Source: Cliona cf. orientalis
Taxonomy: Eukaryota > Porifera > Demospongiae > Clionaida > Clionaidae
DNA length: 64,000 nucleotides
NCBI GenBank assembly: GCA_963930775.1
Contig: OZ005697.1
Location: 7,772,292-7,836,291, forward strand
Direction: 5' to 3'
How positions within the stretch are numbered: the first letter of the stretch is position 1; each line of letters begins with the position of its first letter. The notes below the pieces were generated by a model that was not told where the DNA came from, ran no database searches, and saw only the letters and a program-made list of their open reading frames with translations. A program made the translations under genes and the position numbers. This document shows positions 47,154 through 58,400 of the stretch, in pieces.

Positions 47154-47345
47154 TACCGTAAATCTGGAAATTTTCGTTGTAAAAATATTTTCGTAGTCGA
47201 TGGCGGCTACGAAAATTAATCTTACGAAAATTAGCATGCACTATTAACGCTAGTGCGGTAAGGGGTCGTTCCTACAAAAAAAATTTTTACACGAAAATTT
47301 ATCATACGAAAGTTTCTTTACACGAAAATTTCCAGATCTACGGTA
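47154..47345. mobile_element. MITE, TIR TACCGTAAATCTGGAAATTTTCG (copy 2)
   Basis: 192-bp twin of 3829-4018, sitting 22 bases downstream of the third B-box/Tudor gene exon. Confidence 0.8.
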
Positions 47346-47970
47346 TTCTTGTCTTGTAGTTGGTACACGAGTATGTAAACATGTTCTAATGACGATCAAT
47401 CTTGAGCATCGATAGTTAGACATATTTTGTGTCATGTATATATACATGTACATGTACATGTACATGTACATGTAGGCTTGTTCTCCAACTCTGATACTGT
47501 GTGTGAGCGTAAAGTGAAAATGCTGAGTCAGCTCCTAGAGCAGCTGCATGCCATGGTGACCAGTAGTGGGTGTGGTCCCACCCCTCCCCCTCCTCCTCCT
47601 GCTGCTCCATTTCCCGCCCTTCCCAGGAACACATCTTGTGGATTTGTTCCTCCAATGGCGACGCTTCAACACGCCTCGGTTTGTCTGATGGCTGACTGCT
47701 CTGACGAGGTGAGAGAGGGAGACAGGGTGAGTGTGACTGCCATTGGTAGCATCGACCAGAGTGGCTGCTTCTCTGTGAGGATCTTTCCAGACAGAGTTGG
47801 GCTCCAGGACATCATGCATGCTACAAAACATCTCAAACACTCTGGAGTGAGTTATACACGTCCTATCAGTGGTTTTCAAGGCAAGACTTAATTTTTTATT
47901 CTGCTTATTTCATGTGTCTAAGCAGGCACTGGGGTCCCTAATTTGGTTTCCCCTGAGTTTTGTATCCCCC

Positions 47971-48441
47971 TAGCCTCGTCCCCAGGCCTTCTGAGGGGGG
48001 AGGGGGAAGGAAGGCCTGGTATCCACTGCATGCGCATGCGCTGTTATTATTCAGATTCTGAATAATCCGATTACGTACGGATACTGCCTAGTATACTTGC
48101 CCTTTGACCTTAATGCATCGTGCTCAACGTACCTAGTAATGGTACGCTTAGACAGTTCGAAGTTCGAGCGAGATTTCGAGGTGGCCCGAGCGACATTATT
48201 CATCGATCGACAAAGGCCTCTAAACAGTGTGGGCACGCGTTTAGCGTGATCGCGAGTACAAAGGTCAGGATATCATTCCGTATTCTTTAGACACATGGAC
48301 CGTTTCACTTGTCAGCACGTGGTAAGAATTAGTGTACGGACACTTTTACGGTAAATTATACGGAAAATGTAGCGCATGCGCATGCAGTGGATACCAGGCC
48401 TTCCTTCCCCCTCCCCCCTAGAAGGCCTGGGGACGAGGCTA
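47971..48441. mobile_element. Mutator-like MITE with perfect 9-bp target duplication
   Basis: Ends TAGCCTCGTCCCCAGGCC / GGCCTGGGGACGAGGCTA, 471 bp, flanked on both sides by GTATCCCCC (47962-47970 and 48442-48450). The interior resembles the unique parts of the 44346-46013 element in inverted orientation (for example CCTTTGACCTTAA, ATTCCGTATTCT). It sits in an intron of the B-box/Tudor gene. Confidence 0.82.
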
Positions 48442-48820
48442 GTATCCCCCCAAATTATGTCTACATGTATTATGCCCCTGTATGTGTATGCAAGAGCATA
48501 CATGTACATGTGTAATACGCAAAATTTTCATTGTTAAAATTTTTGTTTTGTGAAAAATGACAAAAAATTTTTAGGCGAAAATAGTTAACAGTGAATATAT
48601 ATTATTATGGCATGTGCTTGAAGTTGACAAAATATTATTGTTTCTTTCTGTAATTGACAGAATAGACCATGCCCTGTTCCCTCATCAACCTTTGAACCTT
48701 CAGTCCAGGCTGCTCTTCTCGGCTAGGTACAGCGGTGGTACAGGGCAAAGGTCATAGACCATTCGTCGAATCGGGGAAAGGTAAAGATTAAGAATCTTCA
48801 CTGATAGCTACAATCTCACC

Positions 48821-48831
48821 CCCTTTCTCTC

Positions 48832-48874
<43 letters not shown>

Positions 48875-48935
48875 CTCTTTCTTTTTCTCTATCCCTTTGT
48901 CTCTCTCTCCCTTCTTCCCCTCCCCTCTCTCTCGC
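48821..48935 (+). repeat. CT-rich tract before the last Tudor exon
   Basis: Imperfect (CT)n with TTTCT and CCCCT interruptions, ending at the acceptor of the 48941 exon. Confidence 0.85.
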
Positions 48936-49752
48936 TGAAGGTCAAAGTTTATTTCGTTGACCATGGCAACATAGAAGACGTGCCGACCTCCAGCGTTGGT
49001 CCTCTCCTGGATAAGTATCAAGTCTTCCCATTTCAGATGCTCTAGTGTTGCCTCAGCGCCGATACCAAATTCAACTTATAGGTACATGAGTATAATATTA
49101 TGTGCATGCATATTATATACAAACGTATAAGTACATAATATATTATAGTATTTACACGTATAATGCGAAAGTTTTCTCCACAAAATTTGGCATGCCCCTC
49201 GCACCTATATGAATGATGTAGCATTCCATGAAAGTTTTTTCACAAAATTCTCACTTCCTACTGATCTGCGAAAGTTTTCTCCCTTGAATGTTTCCTGCTA
49301 CCTTAGTGTTGCTAAAGTTAACTGCATCTTAATTTAGCGAATTTAGCGACTGGAAGCAAATTCGCTAAATTAACATGAGGCTAAAATTTCTTCGCGATGA
49401 CAATTCGTTTAATTAGGAACAAGGCTAACTGAAAAATTGAAAAAAAGCAATAACGCGCATTCGAGCTGTCGTCCAGTTCTTCATCAGATGGTGACTTCTG
49501 CGTTCATGGCCTGTACTATAGTCTCTAGTATCTGTTGCGTAGTTACCTCACTGAGCATCTGGAATGATCTACTACTTTGAGACATTAAAAATTTGTTGTG
49601 TATATAAATTATAATATTATAGCTTGAAACCAAAATTGCTAACTTAAGTTGTAGCTAAATGATCTCTTTTCAAAATCACTAAATTTAAGTGCTATTAACT
49701 TTAGTAACACTAAGGTATACGGTACACACACTCACTCACATAACATTGTGCA

Positions 49753-50162
49753 TACCGTATTTCCTCGATCAGACGCCGCCCTCGAATAGACGCCGCACTC
49801 GAATAGTCGCCGCTAGCTACACATGCCCAATCTTTACTGTCGCCGCCCTCGAATTATCGCTGCACTCTCTAATTAGAGCACACTTGCCACGCCCTTAAAC
49901 GGTGTCCACGTGCTTACGAGCGGTGCTACTGTACGCGAGAAAGCCATCAAGAGACTAGTAAAGCTTCTGACGAAGGCAGACTGTGAAAAGCAGCTAGGTA
50001 TTGAACTTAGAACAAACCTTTTCATTATTCTTGTATGCAGTTCTACTACTATGAAAGTTTTTGTCGCCGCCCTCGAGTAGTCGCCGCCCTCGAATAGTCG
50101 CCGCTAGTTTCAGCAGAGGGAAAAAATTAGTCGCCGCGGCGTCTACTCGAGGAAATACGGTA
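49753..50162. mobile_element. MITE, TIR TACCGTATTTCCTCGA
   Basis: 410 bp with inverted ends TACCGTATTTCCTCGA and TCGAGGAAATACGGTA and internal GCCGCCCTCGAATAG repeats. Its right end is 7 bases from the first NEK exon, so the element edge lies inside the splice acceptor region. Confidence 0.8.
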
Positions 50163-50169
50163 TCCCCAG

Positions 50170-51346
50170 ATATCAAGCCAGCCAATGTGTTTGTGACGGC
50201 GTCGGCTGTGGTGAAACTCGGTGATCTTAGTCTGGGGAGGTTCTTCAGCTCAAAGACAACAGCTGCACACTCCCTCGGTACGACCACTATACCGTACAAT
50301 AGCATTCATCTCGGGGGCGGGGGTGGAGGTTGGAATTTGCACTCTCTGAGGTTAGGCTAAAAGGTATCAGATATTATATCCCCGCCCCCTCCCCCAACTA
50401 CCCACTTCCAGAAATTTAGCTATGTTGTGTCTGTGCACTCGTGTTCCTTTAAAATAGCCACTATGAGAAGAGCTCTATTTATCCAGAGATTGAAAAATAC
50501 CTCATTTCTTATTGTTAATAGTTGAGCGACTTGTACTTTTATTTTTCATTGTTCCAGTTGGCACTCCCTACTACATGTCCCCGGAGAGAATCCACGAGAA
50601 TGTTTACAACTTCCGATCGGACATCTGGTCCCTGGGATGTCTGCTCTACGAGATGGCAGCCCTCCAGTCCCCCTTCTACCGAGACAAGATGAACCTTTAC
50701 TCCCTTTGCGAGAAGATCGAGAAGTGCGACTACCCTCCTCTGCCAGCTGATATCTACTCTGAAGAGGTGCACTGTTGTGTAGTGTTGTAGCTGGGAGATT
50801 TTGATTGGGCTATGGAGGAACTATATTGAATAGAAGACCAGAAAGCTTAAGTCTATCTACAGTGCATGCCTGTTGCTTTGTGTGGCTCAATAGTACGAGT
50901 TAATATGAGGTTTGGGTTGAGCGGCTTAATAGTCTTTTAATGTGCGAGTGTGAGTTCCTCATTGCATTGACAAAATTTCTCTCTCCCTTTCCCGATGGTT
51001 ACATACTCTCTTTCTCTCTCTTTCTCCTTCTCTCTGTCTCTCTCCCTTTCTTTCTCCCTCTCTCTCTTCCCCCTTTCTCCCTCTCCCTCTCCCCTCCACA
51101 CAGCTGCATCAGTTGGTGGCAGCCTGCATCAGTCCTAACCCTGATGACAGACCGGACATCACACAGATAGAGATGGCGCAAAGAATGCACAGAGCCACAA
51201 TGATCAGAGCTCCGCCCACTTCCCACCCCCATGTGACCCCGCCCATGCCACATCCACAGCAACGGCAACCACAAGTAATAATATTCTTTTCCTTTACTTG
51301 GAATGGAATGACCACACTAAAAAACATTGTGGTATATTTTACATAA
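50170..51346 (+). pseudogene. NEK6/NEK7-type kinase, C-lobe only
   Basis: Exons 50170-50277, 50558-50766 and 51104-51346 join in frame. They read [20 protein letters not shown], then [67 protein letters not shown] and SPNPDDRPDITQIEMAQRMH: a close match to human NEK7 from the catalytic loop to the C-terminus. No glycine loop, VAIK lysine or HR of the HRD motif is found upstream, where a MITE sits instead. The kinase DFG-equivalent, DLG in NEK6/7, reads DLS (GAT CTT AGT). A His/Pro-rich tail replaces the usual short end, or is trimmed by a donor at 51276. As it stands the product would be catalytically dead; a distant N-lobe exon cannot be ruled out. Confidence 0.72.
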
Positions 51347-51570
51347 TATTAATATTTATGGGCTCAAACGACATTCCTATTCAAGCTGTAAAGCAAAATT
51401 TAATAATATTGGTTTATTAATTTTTGGTCATTACCATATTATTACTATTATCCCTGTTTTTTTGCTTTCTGTCTTTAATACGGTGACATACAATATCACA
51501 TTTTAAATCTCCTTGTCTATCTAATGGTGTATAATATTATAAACGTTCATGTTGCAACAATGGCTATATT

Positions 51571-51601
<31 letters not shown>

Positions 51602-52261
51602 ACTGTACTTGTATGAGTGTGTGGTTATATTATAATTATAGTAATTATTATTATTGTCCTATGGCTTTATTAAAGTTTTTGAGTCACAGCTACTGACAGA
51701 GACGTGTTTCAGAGGCTCATGATCAGCTCAGGCTAGCTTGCCCCAAACAGGCCCTGCATGACACTAGTAACAATAATAAATTATTATTATTCGCTAATGT
51801 TTTGCAAAACCCAATTGCAAATCACGCTGGTACCAGCCAGCAAATGCGTATGCATGACAATGTCATTGTATAATAATGTTGGTGGCTTCCTTGGATCCTA
51901 TAGCTCATTCACAATAATATTAATAACATTATGTTCATACTATTCTAAAGCAGCTGCATGCATTGAAGCATTATTACGTATACATAATAATAATAACATT
52001 ATAATATTATTATTATTATACTATTGATTCAGCTATCCGAATGCAAGATACTCAATTTCAAATTGAAAATAAACTTCATCATCTAAAATCATAAGAGAAA
52101 ACATACTGTTAACCTATACCTAAAGAAATGGCTGCACATGTACAACTATATAATATTATTTATTATATGCTATAGAGTCTAGTCACTGCTGACAAGTTGA
52201 CATATATATCTCACTACTGGAAAATGCTATAGGAAATGTGTTTTGAAAGTATAAGAATTTT
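51347..52261. other. AT-rich intergenic region
   Basis: Rich in ATT/AAT runs (for example 51575-51600 and 51985-52020). No coding or transposon ends recognised. Confidence 0.6.
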
Positions 52262-52303
52262 CAAGCTTAAAGAGAACTAAGATCTTAGTTCTCTTTAAGC
52301 TTG
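52262..52303. repeat. Perfect 42-bp palindrome after the membrane-gene stop
   Basis: Two 21-base arms starting CAAGCTTAAAGAGAACTAAG meet at AGATCT without a spacer. It begins 16 bases past the TAG stop codon of the minus-strand gene, so the transcript would carry a long hairpin in its 3' UTR. Confidence 0.9.
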
Positions 52304-52319
52304 TTATAGCTACTGTAAA

Positions 52320-54891
52320 CTAGAGCTGCTTCTTTCCGTAAATTATCCAGCTGCAAGCCAATACTATGACATACAATGTCGAAAACATAATGGTTGTGAA
52401 GACAATCACGCCACATAAAATGATCCCAATGTTATTCAGGTGATGACTTGGTGTGATGATATCAATCGTTGCACTATTGACACCAATGTAGACTAGTGTC
52501 AACAGCATCAGGAATGCTGCATCACTTCTAGTTAGAAAAGCCATTGATTTCTTGTATGGTTCAACGCTAATGAGAATGATTATTTAAGTAAACACACCAA
52601 TACGATTGTGGCATACACATTGTACATAGTATTACTTGTTTGGGTAATTGTAAATATGAGCACTAGTACAAGCTAGGCGAACATAAAGACCATAAGCAGA
52701 CATCCATTGAAGATCATAGGTCCCTTGCTCAGTACCATCCTGGAAACAACCTTGAAATGAATCAATAAATGTGCGAAGAAAGTGCCAATTTACATGAAAG
52801 AAGTTTAAAAGTTGCTGGAAACATTTACAAGGGTATATCGTCAACAGTAACATGGGAACGGCTACAAAGACAATAACTGACACTAAAGCAATGACTCCAT
52901 ACGGAAGATGTCTCTTGCTCAAGTACTCCACACCAGGTTCCATAAACAGGACTCGAATGATATTACCAGAACGAAGTTCAACCACTTCTGCAAATACTAA
53001 CAGTTCAAATGATGTAAGTGAGATTTTGACAAATGATAGTAGAAAAAATGTGGAGAACGCATCAATTATTGATGTACGGATGTTTGATTTAGAGTGTATT
53101 TTAGATGCAAGAATTGCTATTGGCTTACACAAATACTTCATAATTGTAAGATTGTAATCATACAATTTTATGGTGATTAGTATGAGTATCAAAGGATAAA
53201 AAGCCACTGCATAATCCAAAGCATAAACAGTGAGTGGACTGATATCAAGGCATACTCCGTTAAATAGTGTAAGAAAAAAATCAAGATTCCAAAATGTATG
53301 AAACATGCATAAAATTCGTACTAGCCAAAATACCCATGGATATTTGGAAAGATTAATGTACATGTAAGTAAATTTTAAGAATGGTGATGCAGTAATGATC
53401 TGGCTAAACAAGACAATGGTTTGCATCCTTGAAGAGGTTATATTGACATGGAAAACTAGTACAAAGACATAAAAGCCTGTGAGAGGACAAAATCCGAGAA
53501 AAATGAACTTCCACTAATTCATACGGGCATTTTGGCATTTTACACAATTTAAATTGTATGAGAGTACGTAACGACTTAGTTCATCCTTACAATAACCACA
53601 CATCCGTCCTTTTCTTCCAAATCTTGCACACACATAATATTCTGATATATTTGTTAAGTTGCAAGGCAAAGCCTATAGTAGTTTGTATTGAGTGATACTT
53701 CTTCATGAAAGGAATTTCCACAAGTATAATATGCACACCGACCAACATACACCTCATCAGAGTTAATACAGTGGAACCCCTCTTAACGGCCACCCCTGAT
53801 GAGCGGCCACCCTGTCTATAACGGCCACTCACCTTGGTCCGGATTGCATCGCCATATAAAATAGTACTTAAGAAACCCCTGGTTGGCGGCCACCCTCTAC
53901 TCCGTACAACGGCCACGTATTGTGGCCCCAAATGATGCTCACCAATACATATTGACCTCGCACTACGGCCAGCCCCACCCACTTTAATCAAGGTAAAGGT
54001 CGTCAACGGCCAGCTCCGCCCACTTTAGTCGAGGTAAAGGTCGTCAATGGGCTCTTTTGTAAAATTAATATTGGGCTTTTCCATTTTATAAGCAAACACC
54101 CCCTATTGAGGAGCAAATTGTGAAATGACCCCTCAGGAACTAATTAACTCGTTTTGCCCCCTAAGGATAATTAATTTGGACAGTTGAACCCCCTAGGATC
54201 AATTAAATTTATCTGAAATCCCTCTGGAAATTAATAAGTGGTTGTTTGACCCCTCCGGAATCTGCTTCTTGATAAAAAATACCCCACAAGATTAATTAAA
54301 ATCGCCAAAAGAGCCCCATAAGAACCAATTAAATTGCCAAAAGGACTCTCAAGAAACTCACAAAAAAAGCCCCCTCAGGATGTAATTATCACTCCTCAAT
54401 GGGGGGTGTATGCCTATTAAATGGAAGAGCCCATTATGCTTATCAGTTCAGCTCTCCTCTCTCGCGCGAGCGCGATGTTCAGATATTAATGGAAATTCAA
54501 CATCCACTGACAGGCCTGACCTCCCTTCACTGTGCAAGCCTAAATTCTGCTAGGCAGAGTACTCTCACAGTATGTCACCCTGCTTAAAATATGTTTTTAT
54601 GCTATAATTCTATCAACCTAGGAAAACCCCCTGAGATAAGGCCACCCCTCTATAACGGCCACAACCTCATTCCCCAATGGTGGCCGCTATAGAGGGGTTC
54701 CACTGTATTGCAATCTGATGTCAAACAGTGACATTTTTCTAGCGAGCTTGACGAAGAAAATGTGTAGTTTGTACACTGAATAACATTGCCTGTAAGAGCA
54801 AATTTCTCTCTCCTACCGCACCGACAAATCCCATTCTGACAGCTACACCAAGGTAGACAATGACTGCTATTATTACAGGTACAATTTTTCG
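52320..54891 (-). pseudogene. Multi-pass membrane protein with Cys-rich ectodomain, disrupted
   Basis: Exons 54891 to 54706, 53768-52636 and 52566-52320. The ectodomain has NSSHCLPWCSCQNGICRCG, then after the inserted element VYVGRCAYYTCGNSF and VCARFGRKGRMCGYCKDELS. The membrane part has several hydrophobic helices (FIFLGFCPLTGFYVFVLVF and others), the block FQGCFQDGTEQGTYDLQWMS and a final VEPYKKSMAFLTRSDAAFLM segment. I know this architecture from uncharacterised sponge and cnidarian proteins. Three defects: a 937-bp TA-flanked transposon inside the first exon (the frame reads on exactly across the TA), a frameshift near 53665-53675, and a TAG at 53516-53514 where a tryptophan is expected before WKF. 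The membrane half (52636-53510) is otherwise intact, so a truncated product remains possible. Confidence 0.6.
53769..54705. mobile_element. Tc1/mariner-pogo-like element inside a coding exon
   Basis: Ends CAGTGGAACCCCTCTTAACG and GCTATAGAGGGGTTCCACTG, each bordered by TA. It has GGCCACC repeats inside both ends and an inner inverted pair (ATGGGCTCTTTTG near 54047, AGAGCCCAT near 54425), suggesting a further nested insertion. No transposase frame. Confidence 0.78.
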
Positions 54892-55404
54892 CTAAAAATT
54901 TCACATTTCTTTTATCATCTTGATGAAGGTCTACATGAGCCTTACCTATTCCAGACTGACTGTAACTGCTAAACCTATTTTGAAACTGGACATATTCAAT
55001 TCAAATGATACCTTATTGGAAAATCAAAAATCGTAACATTTTTATAGTATTATCTTCTAGCAAGAATAATATTATAGTTATTCCCAAATAAAGAGAAAGC
55101 AACAACAATTACGTGAACATCATGGTACAGGCTGGCACATGGTGCAAGGAATCGTCATATGAACATCATGCAGCATCACTTAACTATTCACAGATTGATT
55201 CAGTGTATGATTAAACTCAATTCCCGGCCTTCCATGAGCCTTACTTTCAGTGTTGTAAATACAAAATTAATTTTAGCAATAAATCATGTTATAGAATCAC
55301 CTATTTTTTATCATACATGTAGTACTATAGATATCAAAATAAAATCATGCACTTACACTGTAATAGTAATAGTTATTATAGTAATAGTTATGACAAAATG
55401 GATT
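54892..55404. other. Intergenic, between VPS13 stop and membrane gene
   Basis: No exons or TIRs recognised. Upstream exons of the membrane gene, if they exist, were not found here. Confidence 0.5.
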
Positions 55405-58400
55405 TCACAGTTCATCAAGAAATTGTACGTAGCCCTCATTAATGATCTCAGCAACCTCCTATAAAAACAGTGAATTTACTTACAACATCACAAAATTTCA
55501 TGTTGAAACTTATTTCTGTATAGACATACAGTGATTTATTAGAGGAGAAACCCCTCTGAAAATATCTAACTATTACGTACTAATACAATACTTTTGCTTA
55601 TGAATGTGATTTTGGAAGCCACCAGAGAGTCTCAAAATTCAAAACTTTTTCTGGGGAAGCTTCCCCCAGATCCCCTAATTGGCAATTGAATACACTCCAC
55701 ACGCTATAACCACCACCCCCCCCCCCCCCCCCCAAACACCTGGACATAATATATCCCACATATACCTATGAAATTTTTGACACAATAATAATATTATAAT
55801 ATTATATTTTATTATAATGTCGAAAGCACTGTTACAGCAGGAAGAGGTGCTTTTCATGCCACCTAGCTGAAAGTTTATTAGTTAGCCAACTCACCCGTGC
55901 TTGTTGCACATTGCGTAGAGTTAAGTAGGGAAGCTTGTTACCCTATGAGTATGAGATATCTATCAACACGGCAATTTATTCATCATAATAATCGTGTACC
56001 TTAGTCTCGGGACGATAGCGTATCACAACGTTGATATCCTTGACCTCCACAGGCCCTGAAAAGTTCTGGAAGACAGCTGACTTCTCAGATTTCCATCCTT
56101 CACCCAACACGCGTTGTTCAATCAGCAATAATCGTCTGCATTGGGTATTAAGAATTATGAATTTGTTTTAAATTAGTGGATCCTATACCAACATCATGAA
56201 ATGTATGTTCCATCCATACAATAACTAGCTAACCTTCAGCTATTCATGATCAAGTTCACTATTACAATACTGTCATACCTGTCAGTTACCAGTACAAATT
56301 GCACAGGTTTATTGTTCACTTCAATGTGACTAAAGTAGAAATCTGAGTCCACAAATTTCCCTTCATCAACATTCTACATTGTAAAGTACAATAATATGAA
56401 TGTGTATAAACCATAGCCACACGTAGAGGACTATAGTTGTTACTCACCACTAGCAAGGCATTCCCGACAGCTTTTGTGGGCGAGTACGGTGCTACAATCT
56501 ATGCACAAACGTACGATAACATATATTATGAGTGGTGAAAATTCCATTAGTGACGAGTTATAACCTACCCCATCTCTACCAATGAAGCGAGGTGGCCTAA
56601 TATCAGTGACCTCTATGTTGCCAACTTGAGTTTTTCTGTAGAAAAGATTACCAATCCATGAACTCCAACAATCACAGATAAACACTATATATCACAAGTC
56701 AAAAATTAATGCTAGCATACATACATACACAAATCTCACATACAGGTGTGTATATCATTGCTATATACCTCAAAATTAATTTTAACTCATGATCGCTCAT
56801 CACCAAGAATTATTAATACTACATTACCTGCTAACAAAGCTCAGTGTTCCACTTGCTAAATCCACCAGTCCACCTGTTGGTCTCACAAGAAGTCCAACCA
56901 ATCCTTTGCCAGTACCCTTAAGTAAACCAACAGCTCCTTCCTTCTGGAGACCTAATGCAACATATCCACATAATTATTAATTTTAGATATATTAATTATG
57001 TGCATACTTAATATTCACAAAAGCTGGCTAACTACCTTTGACTGGCTGAGTAACAACACCTGTGACTCCCTCAAACAAATTCTGCACATAAAAATTTAAT
57101 TGATAAACAAAAGAGTTACTTGTAGGACTAAATTTGTATCCGTATGTGTGGTGGAATGACAGCCTACCTTTGCAAAGCCTCCTAACCTTGACCCCAGTCT
57201 TGGTGGTCGACTCTTTTGCTGCTGCCTTTTGTCAATGAATTCTTCGTCAAATGTGAGCTTAGCAAAAACATCTCCTACTGTTCCAGTAATACGGGCTCCA
57301 GCTCCAGTGATACCACCTATAGTAAGTAGTGGAATGGATAGTGCACTAATCACTATGTCCAGTTTGGGATATTATCATAAAGTAGATTAGCCATAGTATC
57401 TGCAAATGATATCAGTTTTGCAACATTCACACTACCTTGGAGATCTAATCCTTGAAAAATGCTTCTAGTGTGTGAGTGCAGTTAGCGTCGCGTCCTTAAG
57501 CACATGTGTACAGTTACTTGTAACTAACCTAGCACTCCAGCGGCGAAGAAACTCCTCAGACCAATACCAAGTCCTTCAAAGAACTCTTCAGGTCCAAGTA
57601 CGCTACCCTATAAAATTAAAATACTCAAAACATGATTATGACCAATAATAAGGTCATAATATTCACCTTAATTGGCTCGTAAAATAGGTCAACTGCTCCG
57701 CCCACAACACCCTTTACAACAGACACTGGATTTCCAAGAGCGTCCAAACCAAAGATGATAGTGTGTAGCTGAAAGAGGGCTTGGTTTCGATAGTGCTTTG
57801 CTAGCAGATTGGTGAGGCTCCTTCCAGTTGTTGGCTGATACTCAAGGTGGAAGAAACTGAACCTGAAGTATGCAAAAAATAATATAAAATCACTCGGCAA
57901 TCAGACACATTCAAATAGGGATTTATAATGGATAGAAAAGGCACACTTTTTGATATTAAATTTTTGAAGTATTACTTCCTGCATGCATGATGGATGTCTA
58001 CAGCTCTAGATGATATCATACAGAAACATACTTCATTTCTGTCTCCTGAACTGATGTGAGGATTACTCCAATTGAGTGAAGGAACAGCTGTAGGAATCTG
58101 TCACCAACTGTTATCTCATCATCTGATTTGTTCTTCCCAAAACTTCGGATGTTAAAACTAAGAGTAATCTGGTGAGAAATACAAAATAATATGGATGAAA
58201 CCGGAATATTGCTTAAAAATCTTACCTTGATCGGAGCAAGATGAAGTACATCAAAGAAACTTCGGCTAATCTTAAAATCATCTGCAAGCTATTGTAGGAA
58301 TGTGAATTGTAGTAAGCAAATGGGTACCGAATAATAATATTATGACATACATATAAATGTAACTCACTTCAGGAACAATTGTATCTTTGAGAGATTTCTG

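Noticed and set aside
47427-47475. HVHVHV N-terminal extension of the Tudor-gene exon
   Set aside because: It translates a (TGTACA)n microsatellite upstream of a good splice acceptor at 47475.
53516-53605. A short intron removing the in-frame TAG of the membrane gene
   Set aside because: A GTAAGG donor at about 53591 and an AG at 53514 exist, but the interval encodes conserved family sequence (CKDELS...NLNCVKC), so it is exon.
55159-55464. 101-codon plus-strand frame near the VPS13 3' end
   Set aside because: It overlaps the last VPS13 exon in antisense and has no homology features.
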